Assembly (NCBI GenBank): GCA_044223515.1
Contig: JBGALV010000010.1
Location: 1 to 64,000 of the forward strand
Source: SHVZ01 sp044223515
Lineage (GTDB): Bacteria; Pseudomonadota; Alphaproteobacteria; SHVZ01
Direction of reading: 5' to 3'
Length of the DNA stretch: 64,000 nucleotides
In this document: piece by piece, positions 37,139 to 45,428 of the stretch
Layout: each line of letters begins with the position of its first letter
Position numbering within the stretch: the stretch's first letter is position 1
Translations under genes and position numbers: made by a program
The notes under the pieces: model-generated
Databases searched by the model: none
Told to the model about the DNA's origin: nothing
Seen by the model: the letters and a program-made list of their open reading frames with translations, nothing else

Positions 37139-37567
37139 ATGACCGAGCTCGAAAAGTTCCGCGAGAAGTTCCGCATCCCGGCCTTCACGATCCGCGAGTA
37201 CGACCATTGGGTCTGGTCGCTCAGGCCGGTGCATACGACGCTCGGTTGCGGGGTGCTGTCGCTCCGGCGCTACTGCCCGCATTTCGGCGAGATGACGCCG
37301 GCCGAGGGAACCGAGCTCGCCCTGGTCGCCAAGGACATCGAGGCCAGGCTCAAATCCGCCTTCCAGTTCGAGAAGATCAACTACCTGATGCTGATGATGC
37401 TGGACCCACACGTGCACTTCCACGTGCTGCCGCGCTACGGCAGCCCGCGCGAGTGCGCCGGCACGACCTGGACGGATGCGAGCTGGCCGACAGTGCCGAA
37501 CAGCTCCGTCGGCGAGAAGATCGACGACGCCAAGGCGGCCGCGATCATCCAAAGGATCCGGGGCTAG
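37139..37567 (+). CDS. HIT-family (histidine triad) hydrolase
   Basis: A 142-residue protein with the nucleotide-binding triad HVHFH at 91-95 in MLDPHVHFHVLPRYG, the catalytic histidine included. HIT proteins hydrolyse or transfer nucleotidyl groups such as AMP from diadenosine polyphosphates. The N-terminal half (WSLRPVHTTLGCGVLSLRRYC) replaces the usual D-P-P-F start, as seen in a subgroup of small HIT proteins. It is divergent from glyQ and convergent with the 37569 gene, with one base between the stops. Confidence 0.88.
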   Translation: MTELEKFREKFRIPAFTIREYDHWVWSLRPVHTTLGCGVLSLRRYCPHFGEMTPAEGTELALVAKDIEARLKSAFQFEKINYLMLMMLDPHVHFHVLPRYGSPRECAGTTWTDASWPTVPNSSVGEKIDDAKAAAIIQRIRG

Positions 37568-37568
37568 C

Positions 37569-37811
37569 TCAGCCGGGATAGGGGCAGTCCGTCCGTCCGC
37601 AGGAGCGGGCGGCGCGCGGCGAGAGATAGGTGTCGCAAACCGTGCATTTCACCATCTCCTCGCCATCGGCGGCGCGTGCGCGCTGGCGCGACAGGGCTTC
37701 CGCCTCGTCGCGGGTCACCTTCTGCACACGCTGCCACCAGCGATAGCCGTACCAGACCGCGGCAATGACTGCGGCCAGCACCAGAAGCTTGGCGAAGCTG
37801 AAGCCGAACAT
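37569..37811 (-). CDS. Small membrane-anchored protein with zinc-ribbon-like tail (PP0621-like)
   Basis: 80 residues: an N-terminal membrane helix (FAKLLVLAAVIAAVWYGYRWW), a basic stretch, and a tail with four cysteines (KCTVCDTYLSP, SCGRTDCPYPG) that could bind zinc. This architecture resembles the small PP0621-type family. The ATG at 37811 is preferred over an Arg-rich extension to 37883 that lies inside the peptidase gene. Its start lies immediately at the peptidase stop (37813), so the two are likely co-translated. Function unknown. Confidence 0.8.
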   Translation of the reverse strand: MFGFSFAKLLVLAAVIAAVWYGYRWWQRVQKVTRDEAEALSRQRARAADGEEMVKCTVCDTYLSPRAARSCGRTDCPYPG

Positions 37812-37812
37812 G

Positions 37813-39855
37813 TCAGTCCGCCGCCTCGGCGCGCTGCTGAAGCGGCCGCGTCGCCTCGGCGAGCCACGTTGCGGTCTGGGCATCGACCAGCGGCGTCAGC
37901 TTCTCGCGCACCTGGGCATGATAGTCGTTGAGCCAGTCGAGCTCGTTCCGCGTCAGCAGCGACGCCTCTACGAGATTGAGATCGATCGGCGCGAAGGTCA
38001 GCGTCTCGAAGCCGAGCATCGGCCGCTCGGCGCCCTTCACCTCGATGGGAACGACGGTGATCAGGTTCTCGACGCGGATGCCGTAGCCGTCCGTCTTGTA
38101 GTAGCCGGGCTCATTCGAGACGATCATGCCGGGCTTGAGCGCCTGCGTGTTCGGCATCTTCGAGATCCGCTGCGGCCCCTCGTGCACCGAAAGGTAGCTG
38201 CCGACGCCGTGGCCGGTGCCGTGGTCGTAGTCGAGACCGGCCTGCCACAGTGGCAGGCGCGCCAGCGCATCGAGCTGGCTTCCGGTCGTGCCCATGGGGA
38301 AGCGCGCGAGCGCGAGCGCGATGTGCCCTTTGAGCACGCGCGTGAAGCGGTCGCGCTCCTCGGCCGACGGCGTGCCGCCGATCGCGATCGTCCGCGTGAT
38401 GTCGGTCGTACCGTCCAGATATTGCGCGCCGGAGTCGATCAGGTAGAGCTCGCCCTTCCTGATCGGACGGTCGGTGTCCTCGGTCGCCTTGTAGTGGACG
38501 ATCGCCCCGTTGGGGCCCGCGCCGGAGATCGAGTCGAAGCTGAGATCGCGGAAGCGCTCGTTCTCGCGGCGAAAATTCTCGAGCTGGTCGGACGCGGCGA
38601 TCTCGGTCAGCCCGCCCTTCGGCGCCGTCGTCCCGAGCCAGGCGAGGAACTTCGTCACCGCGGCGCCGTCGCGGACATGCGCGACCTTGGTGCCGGCGAT
38701 CTCCGCCGGGTTCTTGCAGGCCTTCGCCAGCTGGCAAGGATCGGCGGCGCGAACGACCTCGGCCTTCGCCTTGTCGAGCCGCTGGAACACCCAGGACGGC
38801 GCCGAGCGCGGATCGGCGAGAACGCGCTTGCCGGCGAGCTCGTCGAGGCCGGCCCCCAGCTCGCCAGGCTCGCGCAGGCGCACGTGGTTGCCGAGATGGC
38901 TGCGGGCCGCGGGCGTCAGCTTGCGGCGGTCCATGTAGAGATCGACCGCGCCGTCGTCCTTCAGCAGCGCGAAGCCGAGCGGCAGCGGCGTGCGCGACAC
39001 GTCGCGGCCGCGGAGATTGAGCAGCCAGGCGAGCGAGTCCGGCTGGGTGATCACGGCCGCAGCCGCACCGGACTGGGCCACCGCCTCGCCCATGCGGCGG
39101 CGCTTCTCGTCGGCGGCCTCACCGGCGAAGGAGAGATCGTGCGGGATCACCGGCGCCAGCGGCGCGGGCGGCTGGTCCTTCCAGACCACGTCGATAAGGT
39201 TCTCGACCGGCGCCAGCTTCGCACCGGCACGATCGCACGCCGCCTGGATGCGCGCGACCTCCTCGACGGTGTGAAGCCAAGGGTCGTATCCGAGCGTCTC
39301 GCCCGGCTTCAGCACCTCAACGAGCCAGGCGTCGAGCGGCTGCTCGCCTGAGTGCCGGTATTCGAAGGTGTTGCCGTCGACCTGGGTGCGGACCTGGAGC
39401 GTGTAGCGGCCGTCCACGAACATCGCGGCGCGGTCGGCGAGCACGGCGGCCATGCCGGCCGAGCCGGTGAAGCCGGTCGCCCAGGCCAGGCGCATCGCCC
39501 GCGGCGGCACGTACTCGCCCTGGTGCTCATCGGCACGCGGGATCAGGAAACCGACCAGCCGGCGCTTCGCGAGCTCGGCGCGGAGAGCGACGATCCGGGG
39601 CGCGCGGTCGGCCTTGGCCGCCGGATCGGGCTCGGCCATCGTCGCCCTGAGCGCCCTGAGCTGGGCCTCGAGCGCCGGGCTCGGCTCGGCCGCGACCAGC
39701 TTCGGCCAGTCGGCATCGTCGGCCGGCACCGCGCCGGAGTTGACCCCTTCGACCAGGGTCCGGACCTCGGCCACCCCCAGCGAGCTGCCGGCCTTCTTGA
39801 GAAGGCCTGCAAGGGCGTCGTCGCCCTGGAAAACGGCACGGCATTCGGTCATCAA
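37813..39855 (-). CDS. Xaa-Pro aminopeptidase (M24B), with N-terminal extension
   Basis: 680 residues. From about residue 85 it is a standard aminopeptidase P: LRAELAKRRLVGFLIPRADEHQGEYVPP, ATGFTGSAG, then the M24 pita-bread domain with metal ligands in YLIDSGAQYLDGTTDITRT (two Asp), DHGTGHGVGSYLSVHEGP (His) and SNEPGYY and RVENL (Glu). It removes N-terminal residues ahead of proline. The family is usually about 600 residues; here about 72 residues of ordinary-looking coding sequence precede it, ending AMAEPDPAAK-like. A start at an internal Met near residue 72 would give the usual size. Confidence 0.93.
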   Translation of the reverse strand: MMTECRAVFQGDDALAGLLKKAGSSLGVAEVRTLVEGVNSGAVPADDADWPKLVAAEPSPALEAQLRALRATMAEPDPAAKADRAPRIVALRAELAKRRLVGFLIPRADEHQGEYVPPRAMRLAWATGFTGSAGMAAVLADRAAMFVDGRYTLQVRTQVDGNTFEYRHSGEQPLDAWLVEVLKPGETLGYDPWLHTVEEVARIQAACDRAGAKLAPVENLIDVVWKDQPPAPLAPVIPHDLSFAGEAADEKRRRMGEAVAQSGAAAAVITQPDSLAWLLNLRGRDVSRTPLPLGFALLKDDGAVDLYMDRRKLTPAARSHLGNHVRLREPGELGAGLDELAGKRVLADPRSAPSWVFQRLDKAKAEVVRAADPCQLAKACKNPAEIAGTKVAHVRDGAAVTKFLAWLGTTAPKGGLTEIAASDQLENFRRENERFRDLSFDSISGAGPNGAIVHYKATEDTDRPIRKGELYLIDSGAQYLDGTTDITRTIAIGGTPSAEERDRFTRVLKGHIALALARFPMGTTGSQLDALARLPLWQAGLDYDHGTGHGVGSYLSVHEGPQRISKMPNTQALKPGMIVSNEPGYYKTDGYGIRVENLITVVPIEVKGAERPMLGFETLTFAPIDLNLVEASLLTRNELDWLNDYHAQVREKLTPLVDAQTATWLAEATRPLQQRAEAAD

Positions 39856-39978
39856 ATGCCCAACGATCGGTGGCAGCGGATGTTCTTCGACCGCCGCTCA
39901 AGTCGCCCATATCTCGGCCGGGTCCGCGCTGCAATTGCGCCAAGTTTGCCTCATCATCGCCATAAACCATTCTATGGC

Positions 39979-39993
39979 ATGCGGTTACCGCAT
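39979..39993. promoter_or_regulatory. 15-bp palindrome in the AT-richer gap before the DUF1127 gene
   Basis: ATGCGGT and ACCGCAT are perfect 7-base arms around one T, in the 248-bp space between the peptidase start (39855) and the DUF1127 start (40104). The surrounding DNA is markedly less GC-rich than the window and includes TTGCTGCATTGCAATATACG, which could hold promoter elements. A regulator-binding site is possible; nothing else is seen in the gap. Confidence 0.35.
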
Positions 39994-40103
39994 TGCTGCA
40001 TTGCAATATACGCCCTCGTCGCATGGCTCCGCCGGACCTATCTTCCGGGTGCCAGAGACACTGAGCACCGAATTTCGTCCCCAAGAAAAAAGGTACCGAA
40101 CCC

Positions 40104-40477
40104 ATGTCCGTTGAAATCTTTACGAAACCGAGATCCTGGGTCGGTCCGTCAGCGTCAACAACCGCCGGACCGATACCTGCGGAGCTCGTCGCCAGGCCCG
40201 GCACGACCGCGCCGAGGTCGTCGGCGCGTTCCTCGGCGAGCTGCTTGGCGACAGCCTCTTCTCGCTGGGCGACGGCCTCAAGAAGGTCGCCCGCCACGTC
40301 GAGTCCTGTGGCGTCAGCGCCGCGACGTTCGGCGAGCTGAGCTCGCTCGACGACCGCCTGCTCGCCGACATCGGCGTCCGCCAGGCCGACATCCCGGCGA
40401 TCGCCGAGGCCTCCGGCAATCGCCGTGGCCTCGCCCGCGCCAACTCGGCCGCGAGCATGCTGTCGCGCTCGGTCTGA
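40104..40477 (+). pseudogene. DUF1127-domain small protein, one-base frameshift near the start
   Basis: The C-terminal part, LDDRLLADIGVRQADIPAIAEA, is a clear DUF1127 domain, a short basic module found in regulatory proteins of Alphaproteobacteria. Its frame is open from 40115 to the TGA at 40477 but contains no ATG, GTG or TTG. The plausible start ATG at 40104 (MSVEIFTKP) is in another frame. One base is missing around 40124-40132; adding it gives 125 codons. The region LGELLGDSLFSLGDGLKKVARHV precedes the domain. It ends 25 bases before a strong terminator. It may be intact in the organism if the deletion is a sequence error. Confidence 0.72.
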
Positions 40478-40499
40478 GCGTCACTCCTCCAGTTGCGAC

Positions 40500-41365
40500 C
40501 TACGGCGGCGGGACCTCCCGCCGCCGTTTTTTTTTCAGCACCAGCGTCATCCACTCGTTCCGGCGGTATCGCCGATCGAGGACGAGCCCCTGGCGGCGAT
40601 AGGCCTGGAATACCAGCCGCTCCTGGCTCGCCAGCAGACCAGCCAGGACGGCTCGTCCGCCGGGCGCCAGGCGCGCCGCCATCGGCCGTGCCAGCCGTAC
40701 CAGCGGATTCGCCAGGATGTTCGCGAGCACGAGGTCGTATGGGCCGGCTAGGCGCGGATTGCCGAAGCCGGTGCTGACGAGACCCTGAATCGTCCGCCCA
40801 GGCCGTTGATCCGTGCGTTCTCCACCGCGGTCCTGACCGCCACCGGATCGTTGTCGGCTCCCAGGACCGGCACCTGCCAGATCTTCGCCGCCGCGATGCC
40901 GAGAATCCCCGAGCCGCAGCCGAGGTCGAGGACGCGCGGCCGCCTCCATCGCACCCGCAGGCCGTCGATCGCGGACAGGCAGCCGGAGGTCGAGCCATGC
41001 TCGCCCGAGCCGAAGGCGACGGCGGCCTCGATCGTCAGCGGCGCGCTGGCGGCGGCGGCGCCTCGGTATGGCTGCCGTGGATGTAGAAGCGTCCGACGCG
41101 GAACGGCGGGAATCGCCGATAGGTCGCCTGCACCCAGTCGGCGACCGGCTCCGCCCGCGTCGCGATCGACCAGATCACGGCCAGCCGCTGACCAGCATCA
41201 GCGCCTCGCCGTCCTGGCGCGGTCGGCTCGCTCCAGTACTCGATCCGCCAGCGGCGCTTCGCCTGGCCTCGACCTCGACCGAAGCCACTGCATCGGCGAC
41301 GCCGTCGAAGACTTCGGAGAAGGCCGGGACCGCCTCGAGGAGCACGTCGAGCACCGACGAACCAT
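40500..41365 (-). pseudogene. prmA: Ribosomal protein L11 methyltransferase (prmA), four single-base deletions
   Basis: Pieces in successive frames make one PrmA, the enzyme that trimethylates L11: VLLEAVPAFSEVFDGVADAV; KRRWRIEYWSEP to FPPFRVGRFYIHGSH; IEAAVAFGSGEHGST with RVLDLGCGSGILGIAAAK (SAM site) to NGLGGRF; and GPYDLVLANILANPLVRLA to the C-terminus. The three visible frame changes all go the same way, one base missing each time, at about 41265, 41050 and 40760. A fourth missing base after MVRR near 41353 would join the ATG at 41365 to the rest. 866 bases plus four equals 290 codons, the normal PrmA length. No missense decay is obvious, so sequence error or very recent inactivation are both possible. 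Apart from this remnant, 40536-41513 holds nothing recognisable. Confidence 0.85.
40502..40535 (+). terminator. Strong intrinsic terminator after the DUF1127 gene
   Basis: ACGGCGGCGGG and CCCGCCGCCGT pair perfectly (11 bp) around ACCT and are followed by nine T. The opposing prmA remnant ends inside the same bases; on the minus strand the hairpin is preceded by the A-run and does not terminate. Confidence 0.95.
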
Positions 41366-41513
41366 CCTGCACGACCGGCGCGCATCACGAACTGCTCACG
41401 AATCACCTCGTGCTCGAGTACATCAGGACGATGCCAGCCGCAATATTCCGCCGGTTTTGCAAAGGCCAGCGTGCGCACTCTGGACGCCTGCCGCTCTCCC
41501 CAGGCAGGTTCGC

Positions 41514-41861
41514 ATGCTCAAGATTATCGGTCTCGCTCTCGCCCTCTCCCTAGCCGTCATGCCGGCCGTCGCGCAAGCCCAGGCCACGCCGCCGGTCGCC
41601 AAGAGCGCCGCCAAGAAGGGCAAGGCTCACGCCGCGAAGCCGAAGCCCAAGAAGGCTGCGGCCGCGAAGACCAAGCCGCCCGCGAAAGCGGCCAAAGCCG
41701 GAAAGAAGAGCCACGCCAAGACCAAGTCCGCGTCGTCTCCGAAGGCGAAGGCGAAGTCCAAGCGGATGAGCCAGAAGGCACCGCCGCCGCCACGCGGCGC
41801 TCGCAGCACCCTCACCCGGCCCGGCGATATCCTGCGACCGAACTCGCCCGGCCGCGACTAG
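41514..41861 (+). CDS. Exported Lys/Ala/Pro-rich basic protein
   Basis: 115 residues: a signal peptide (MLKIIGLALALSLAVMPAVAQAQA) followed by an extremely basic low-complexity stretch of Lys, Ala and Pro with AKPKPKK, AAAAKTK and AKAKSK repeats, reminiscent of histone H1 tails, and a short C-terminal part RSTLTRPGDILRPNSPGRD. It cannot be a nucleoid protein if the signal peptide works; binding to anionic cell-wall or exopolysaccharide polymers is a guess. The ATG at 41514 has AGG about six bases before it. Confidence 0.7.
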   Translation: MLKIIGLALALSLAVMPAVAQAQATPPVAKSAAKKGKAHAAKPKPKKAAAAKTKPPAKAAKAGKKSHAKTKSASSPKAKAKSKRMSQKAPPPPRGARSTLTRPGDILRPNSPGRD

Positions 41862-42586
41862 AGCGCGAACGGCGCTCCTTTCAGGATCGCATCGGCGGCG
41901 TCGGTATAGCGACCGTCGGGCTCATGCAGCACCAGTCCGGGATGCAGCCTGAGCGGTGTCCGCCGCCCGGCCTTAGCCTCGACGATCAACCGTTTCGCAG
42001 CATCTCCCGCCTTAGGCCAAAGCGGCACGACGACGATCGCCCCCGCGCGGCCATTCAACAGCGACAAGAGATCGGCAAGGCGGTCTGCCCGCTGGATGAA
42101 CGTGACCGTGCCGCCCGGTACCACCGCCGCCAGCGCCGCATCGATCCATGGCCCGAGCCCGCCACCATCGTCGACGTTCGAGCGACGGCGGCCGGCATCG
42201 GGAGGCGGATCCGCGCGCGCGGCTTCGAGATAGGGCGGGTTCGCCATGACCCGATCGAAGCCGCGTATGTCGGCAGGCAATTGCCTGACATCGCCGTCGC
42301 GGATCGCGAAGCCGTCACGGCCGTTGAGCACGGCGTTCCCGCGCGCAAGCTCGGCCGTCGCCGCATCGATCTCCAGGCCGAGCACCGAAAGTCCCTCGAC
42401 ACGCGCCATCAGGCAGAGTGCTGCAGCGCCGGCACCGGTGCCGAGATCGAGCACGCGCTCGCCGGGCTTGGCCGGGACCGAAGCCGCGAGCAGGACCGGA
42501 TCGATCGCGGCACGGTAACCGTCGCGCGGCTGGCGCAGCCTGACCTTGCCGCCGAGCAGCCTGTCCTCGGTCTCGGCCTCAGCCAT
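41858..42586 (-). CDS. tRNA1(Val) adenine-37 N6-methyltransferase-like protein (TrmN6 family)
   Basis: 242 residues of the YfiC/TrmN6 class. LGGKVRLRQPRDGYRAAIDPVLLAA is the diagnostic N-terminal segment, VLDLGTGAGAAALCL the SAM motif I, and VMANPPYLEAA the N-P-P-Y motif of N6-adenine methylation. Expected to methylate A37 of tRNA1(Val). The ATG at 42586 overlaps the upstream DUF2007 gene by eight bases. Its stop overlaps by four bases the stop of the opposing secreted-protein gene. Confidence 0.88.
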   Translation of the reverse strand: MAEAETEDRLLGGKVRLRQPRDGYRAAIDPVLLAASVPAKPGERVLDLGTGAGAAALCLMARVEGLSVLGLEIDAATAELARGNAVLNGRDGFAIRDGDVRQLPADIRGFDRVMANPPYLEAARADPPPDAGRRRSNVDDGGGLGPWIDAALAAVVPGGTVTFIQRADRLADLLSLLNGRAGAIVVVPLWPKAGDAAKRLIVEAKAGRRTPLRLHPGLVLHEPDGRYTDAADAILKGAPFAL

Positions 42587-42797
42587 CGGATGCCGCCTCG
42601 CCCGCCTCGGTGAGGACACGGCGCGCGAGGGAGAAATCGTCCTCGGCGACCGCGAGCCGCCGCGGAAAGCCCGGCAGGCCGGCCTCGATCGCGCTGACAT
42701 GGGCATCGAGCACGACCGCCTCGATCCCGGCATCGGCGAGAAGCGCCAGCAGGAACGATAGCCGGACCGGATCCCTGGTGCGCAGCAACTCGCGCAT
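42579..42797 (-). CDS. DUF2007 small protein
   Basis: 72 residues covering the whole DUF2007 (putative signal-transducing, GlnB-like fold) family: MRELLRTRDPVRLSFLLALLADAGIEAVVLD, then EAGLPGFPRRLAVAEDDFSLARRVL. The function of the family is not established. It overlaps the methyltransferase gene and is divergent from the polyprenyl synthase gene; DUF2007 next to a trmN6-like gene is frequent in Alphaproteobacteria (recollection). Confidence 0.88.
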   Translation of the reverse strand: MRELLRTRDPVRLSFLLALLADAGIEAVVLDAHVSAIEAGLPGFPRRLAVAEDDFSLARRVLTEAGEAASDG

Positions 42798-42882
42798 GAC
42801 GGCTTGACCAGCCCCTTGTCGGACCTATGCTCGGGCCAAACTTGCCCGCAGGCGGGCAGTCGTCAAGCCGACAGGTGAAGTG

Positions 42883-43899
42883 ATGTCCGTCGTCGTCAAT
42901 CTGGAGGACGGGCGCAAGAGGAAGCCCTCGCTCGAGGCGCTGACCGGCCTCGTCGCCGCCGACATGAAGCGGGTCAACGAGATCATCCTCGCCCGCATGC
43001 ACAGCAAGGTGCCGCTGATCCCGGAGCTCGCCGGGCACATCATCGCCGCCGGCGGCAAGCGGCTCCGCCCGATGCTGACCCTGGCGGCCGCGCAGCTCTG
43101 CGGCCATGCCGGCGACCGTCATCTCAAGCTCGCGGCATCTGTCGAGTTCATCCACACCGCGACCCTGCTGCACGACGACGTCGTCGACGAGTCCTCGCTC
43201 CGCCGGGGCCGCGACACCGCCAACGCGATCTGGGGCAACCAGCCGAGCGTGCTGGTCGGCGATTTCCTGTTCACGCGGGCTTTCCAGCTGATGGTCGAGG
43301 ACGGCTCGCTCGAGGTTCTGGCGGTGCTCTCGAACGCGTCGGCGCTGATCGCCGAGGGGGAGGTCGCCCAGCTCATCACCTCGAACGACACCTCGACCAC
43401 CGAGCAGGCCTATCTCGACGTGATCCGGGGCAAGACCGCCCAGCTCTTCGCCGCCGCCGCCCGCGTCGGCGCCATCGTCGCCGAGCGGCCGAAGGCCGAG
43501 GCCGACGCGCTCGAGAGCTACGGCATGAACCTCGGCATCGCCTTCCAGCTGGTCGACGACGCGCTCGACTATGCCGCGCGCCAGGCCGAGCTCGGCAAGA
43601 CCGTGGGCGACGACTTCCGCGAGGGCAAGATCACGCTGCCGGTGATCCTGGCCTTCATGCGCGGCAGCGAAGAGGAACGCCGCTTCTGGCGACGCACGCT
43701 CGAGGACGGCCAGCAGGACGAGACCGACCTCGCCGAGGCGGTTCGCCTGATCGAGAAGCACGGCACCATTGCCGACACGCTGGCCCGCGCCCGCCACTAC
43801 GGCGCGATCGCCCGAGACGCGCTCGGCCTCTTCCCCGACCACCCGATCAAGCGGGCCCTGGCCGAGGCCATCGATTTCGCCATCGAGCGGGGCTACTAG
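42883..43899 (+). CDS. ispB: Long-chain polyprenyl diphosphate synthase (octaprenyl/decaprenyl)
   Basis: A 338-residue all-helical trans-prenyltransferase. The two aspartate-rich motifs are LLHDDVVDESSLRRG (first) and FQLVDDALDYA (second), with GGKRLRP for pyrophosphate binding. It adds isoprene units to farnesyl diphosphate to make the side chain of ubiquinone; small residues before the first DD motif suit a long product, but chain length is inferred. ATG at 42883 with AGGTGA five bases upstream; a GTG at 42880 is an alternative. Confidence 0.94.
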   Translation: MSVVVNLEDGRKRKPSLEALTGLVAADMKRVNEIILARMHSKVPLIPELAGHIIAAGGKRLRPMLTLAAAQLCGHAGDRHLKLAASVEFIHTATLLHDDVVDESSLRRGRDTANAIWGNQPSVLVGDFLFTRAFQLMVEDGSLEVLAVLSNASALIAEGEVAQLITSNDTSTTEQAYLDVIRGKTAQLFAAAARVGAIVAERPKAEADALESYGMNLGIAFQLVDDALDYAARQAELGKTVGDDFREGKITLPVILAFMRGSEEERRFWRRTLEDGQQDETDLAEAVRLIEKHGTIADTLARARHYGAIARDALGLFPDHPIKRALAEAIDFAIERGY

Positions 43900-43904
43900 G
43901 AGGG

Positions 43905-43933
43905 TTGCGGGCGCCGCTGCGGGGGTCTATAAG
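43905..43933 (+). promoter_or_regulatory. Promoter of tRNA-Pro(CGG)
   Basis: TTGCGG (43905-43910), a 17-base spacer and TATAAG (43928-43933) give a start near 43940, about six bases before the mature tRNA. It begins six bases after the ispB stop. Confidence 0.75.
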
Positions 43934-43945
43934 CCTCCGCCTGTT

Positions 43946-44022
43946 CGGGGCGTAGCTCAGCCTGGTAGAGCGCTTGCTTCGGGAGCAAGAGGCCGGAGGT
44001 TCGAATCCTCTCGCCCCGACCA
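43946..44022 (+). tRNA. tRNA-Pro (anticodon CGG), CCA encoded
   Basis: 77 nt with acceptor CGGGGCG (43946-43952) and CGCCCCG (44012-44018), discriminator A and genomic CCA. Anticodon stem CTTGC/GCAAG holds TTCGGGA with anticodon CGG at 43980-43982. The sequence is close to that of the TGG isoacceptor at 4874. Confidence 0.97.
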
Positions 44023-44048
44023 TGAATCCCGCAAATCCTTGAAGACGA

Positions 44049-45428
44049 TCAGCCCTTCACCGAAGGGTTGTTGGCGATGAAGGTCAGGTAGGGCAGCCGC
44101 CCGACCGACCAGGCCGCGAGGCCATACGCCACCACCAGCGTCACCAGCGCCGACAGGAAGAAGCCGTAGCCGTAATAGGCGAAGCCCATCCTGACCGAGA
44201 CCAGGCTGAAGACCGTGTTGGTCGCGAACAGCAGGAAATAGACGAGCAGCAGCTTACGCCTGAGATCGAAGTAGGCGAGCACGACCGCGACGAAGGCCAT
44301 CAGCACGTGGAAGAACGAGCCGATGACGCCTAAGCGGAACATGCCGAGCCCGATCAGGTTGACGCCGATCAGCGAAAGCAGCTTGGGCGCCGACAGCACG
44401 ATGAAGGCGGTGATGCATCCCTGGAAGACGACGACGTTGCGGAGCCCCCGGCTCAGGCTCTGCAGGATCTCCTGATGATCCTCCGTGAGTTTCCGCCAGG
44501 GCGCGTGACCGGAGACATCCTTGTAGAAGTTCTGATACCGCTCGAAGAAGTCGGTCTCGACCGACAGCATGAAGACCGCGATCGCCGGGATCACGGTCAT
44601 GTACGCCAGGAACATCGTCGAGTCGTAGAGCGGATATGAGATCATCACGCCGGCGATCTCGTCGCGATCCGGAAGCGTCCACATGATCCACTTATCGATC
44701 CAGACCGCGAGATTGTAGAAGAGCGCGCCGAGCGTCAGCTCCCAGTACTTGCGCGCGGCGGAAAGGAAGCGGAACGGCCTGTGGAAGCCGTAGGGGAATT
44801 CGACCAGCACGCGCGCCACCTCGAGCGACAGCAGCAGCGCCAGCCCCAGCGAGAATCCAGTCAGCATCCCGACAGCACCCCAGCGCCCGCCGAGGACCAC
44901 GGTGAGCACGAACGCGGAGGACATGCCGATCGCGAAGCCGAGCGTGATCGAGCGAAAGTCGCGCAGCGCCGACAGGAAGATGCCGACATACCAGATGAAC
45001 GAGATCACGAAGTAGTTGGAAATGGCGGCGACGCGCACCCCCGGATCGAGCGCGGCGTAGTAGCCGTAGAACCAGCCGACGACCGGCAGCTGGACCAGCA
45101 GCACGATGAACCCGCCGATCAGCATGCCCGGCGTCTCGGTCACCTTCTTCTCGTAGATGCGGTCGGCGAGGTAGCGGGTCGCGACCATCATCAGCGGACC
45201 CGCCGCGACCAGCGAGAAGCCGAAATTGTAGATGACGATGATACGGAAGACCTTCATCTCCTCCTGGTCGAGCCAGTTGAGGCCGATGATGTCGATCGCG
45301 GCCAGCGCCAGAACCGTCATGATCCAGGGGCCGGTCGAGACGACCGAGGCGTGCGTCAGGCTCGCGACGATGCCCATCAGGTCGTCGCGTCTCGCCAGCT
45401 TACGGAGCTCGAAGCCTATGCCGGCCAT
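44049..45428 (-). CDS. pelG: PelG, inner-membrane Pel polysaccharide transporter
   Basis: 459 residues with about 12 membrane helices of the MOP/Wzx-type flippase fold. The N-terminus MAGIGFELRKLARRDDLMGI is diagnostic of PelG, as are STGPWIMTVLA and the ATRYLADRIYEKK loop. In Pseudomonas, PelG works with PelD, PelE and PelF to make and export the GalNAc/GalN polymer across the inner membrane. The ATG at 45428 overlaps the pelF stop as TGATG; the longer in-frame reading to 46118 is inside pelF. Last gene of the operon. Confidence 0.96.
   Translation of the reverse strand: MAGIGFELRKLARRDDLMGIVASLTHASVVSTGPWIMTVLALAAIDIIGLNWLDQEEMKVFRIIVIYNFGFSLVAAGPLMMVATRYLADRIYEKKVTETPGMLIGGFIVLLVQLPVVGWFYGYYAALDPGVRVAAISNYFVISFIWYVGIFLSALRDFRSITLGFAIGMSSAFVLTVVLGGRWGAVGMLTGFSLGLALLLSLEVARVLVEFPYGFHRPFRFLSAARKYWELTLGALFYNLAVWIDKWIMWTLPDRDEIAGVMISYPLYDSTMFLAYMTVIPAIAVFMLSVETDFFERYQNFYKDVSGHAPWRKLTEDHQEILQSLSRGLRNVVVFQGCITAFIVLSAPKLLSLIGVNLIGLGMFRLGVIGSFFHVLMAFVAVVLAYFDLRRKLLLVYFLLFATNTVFSLVSVRMGFAYYGYGFFLSALVTLVVAYGLAAWSVGRLPYLTFIANNPSVKG

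Noticed and set aside
37139..37567. HIT protein considered as a complete GalT-like or FHIT enzyme
   Set aside because: It is only 142 residues with a single HIT domain and lacks the FHIT C-terminus; left as HIT family.
41175..41372. Short frame with LDVLLEAVPAFSEVFDG read as an independent small protein
   Set aside because: It is collinear with PrmA pieces in neighbouring frames and belongs to the frameshifted prmA.
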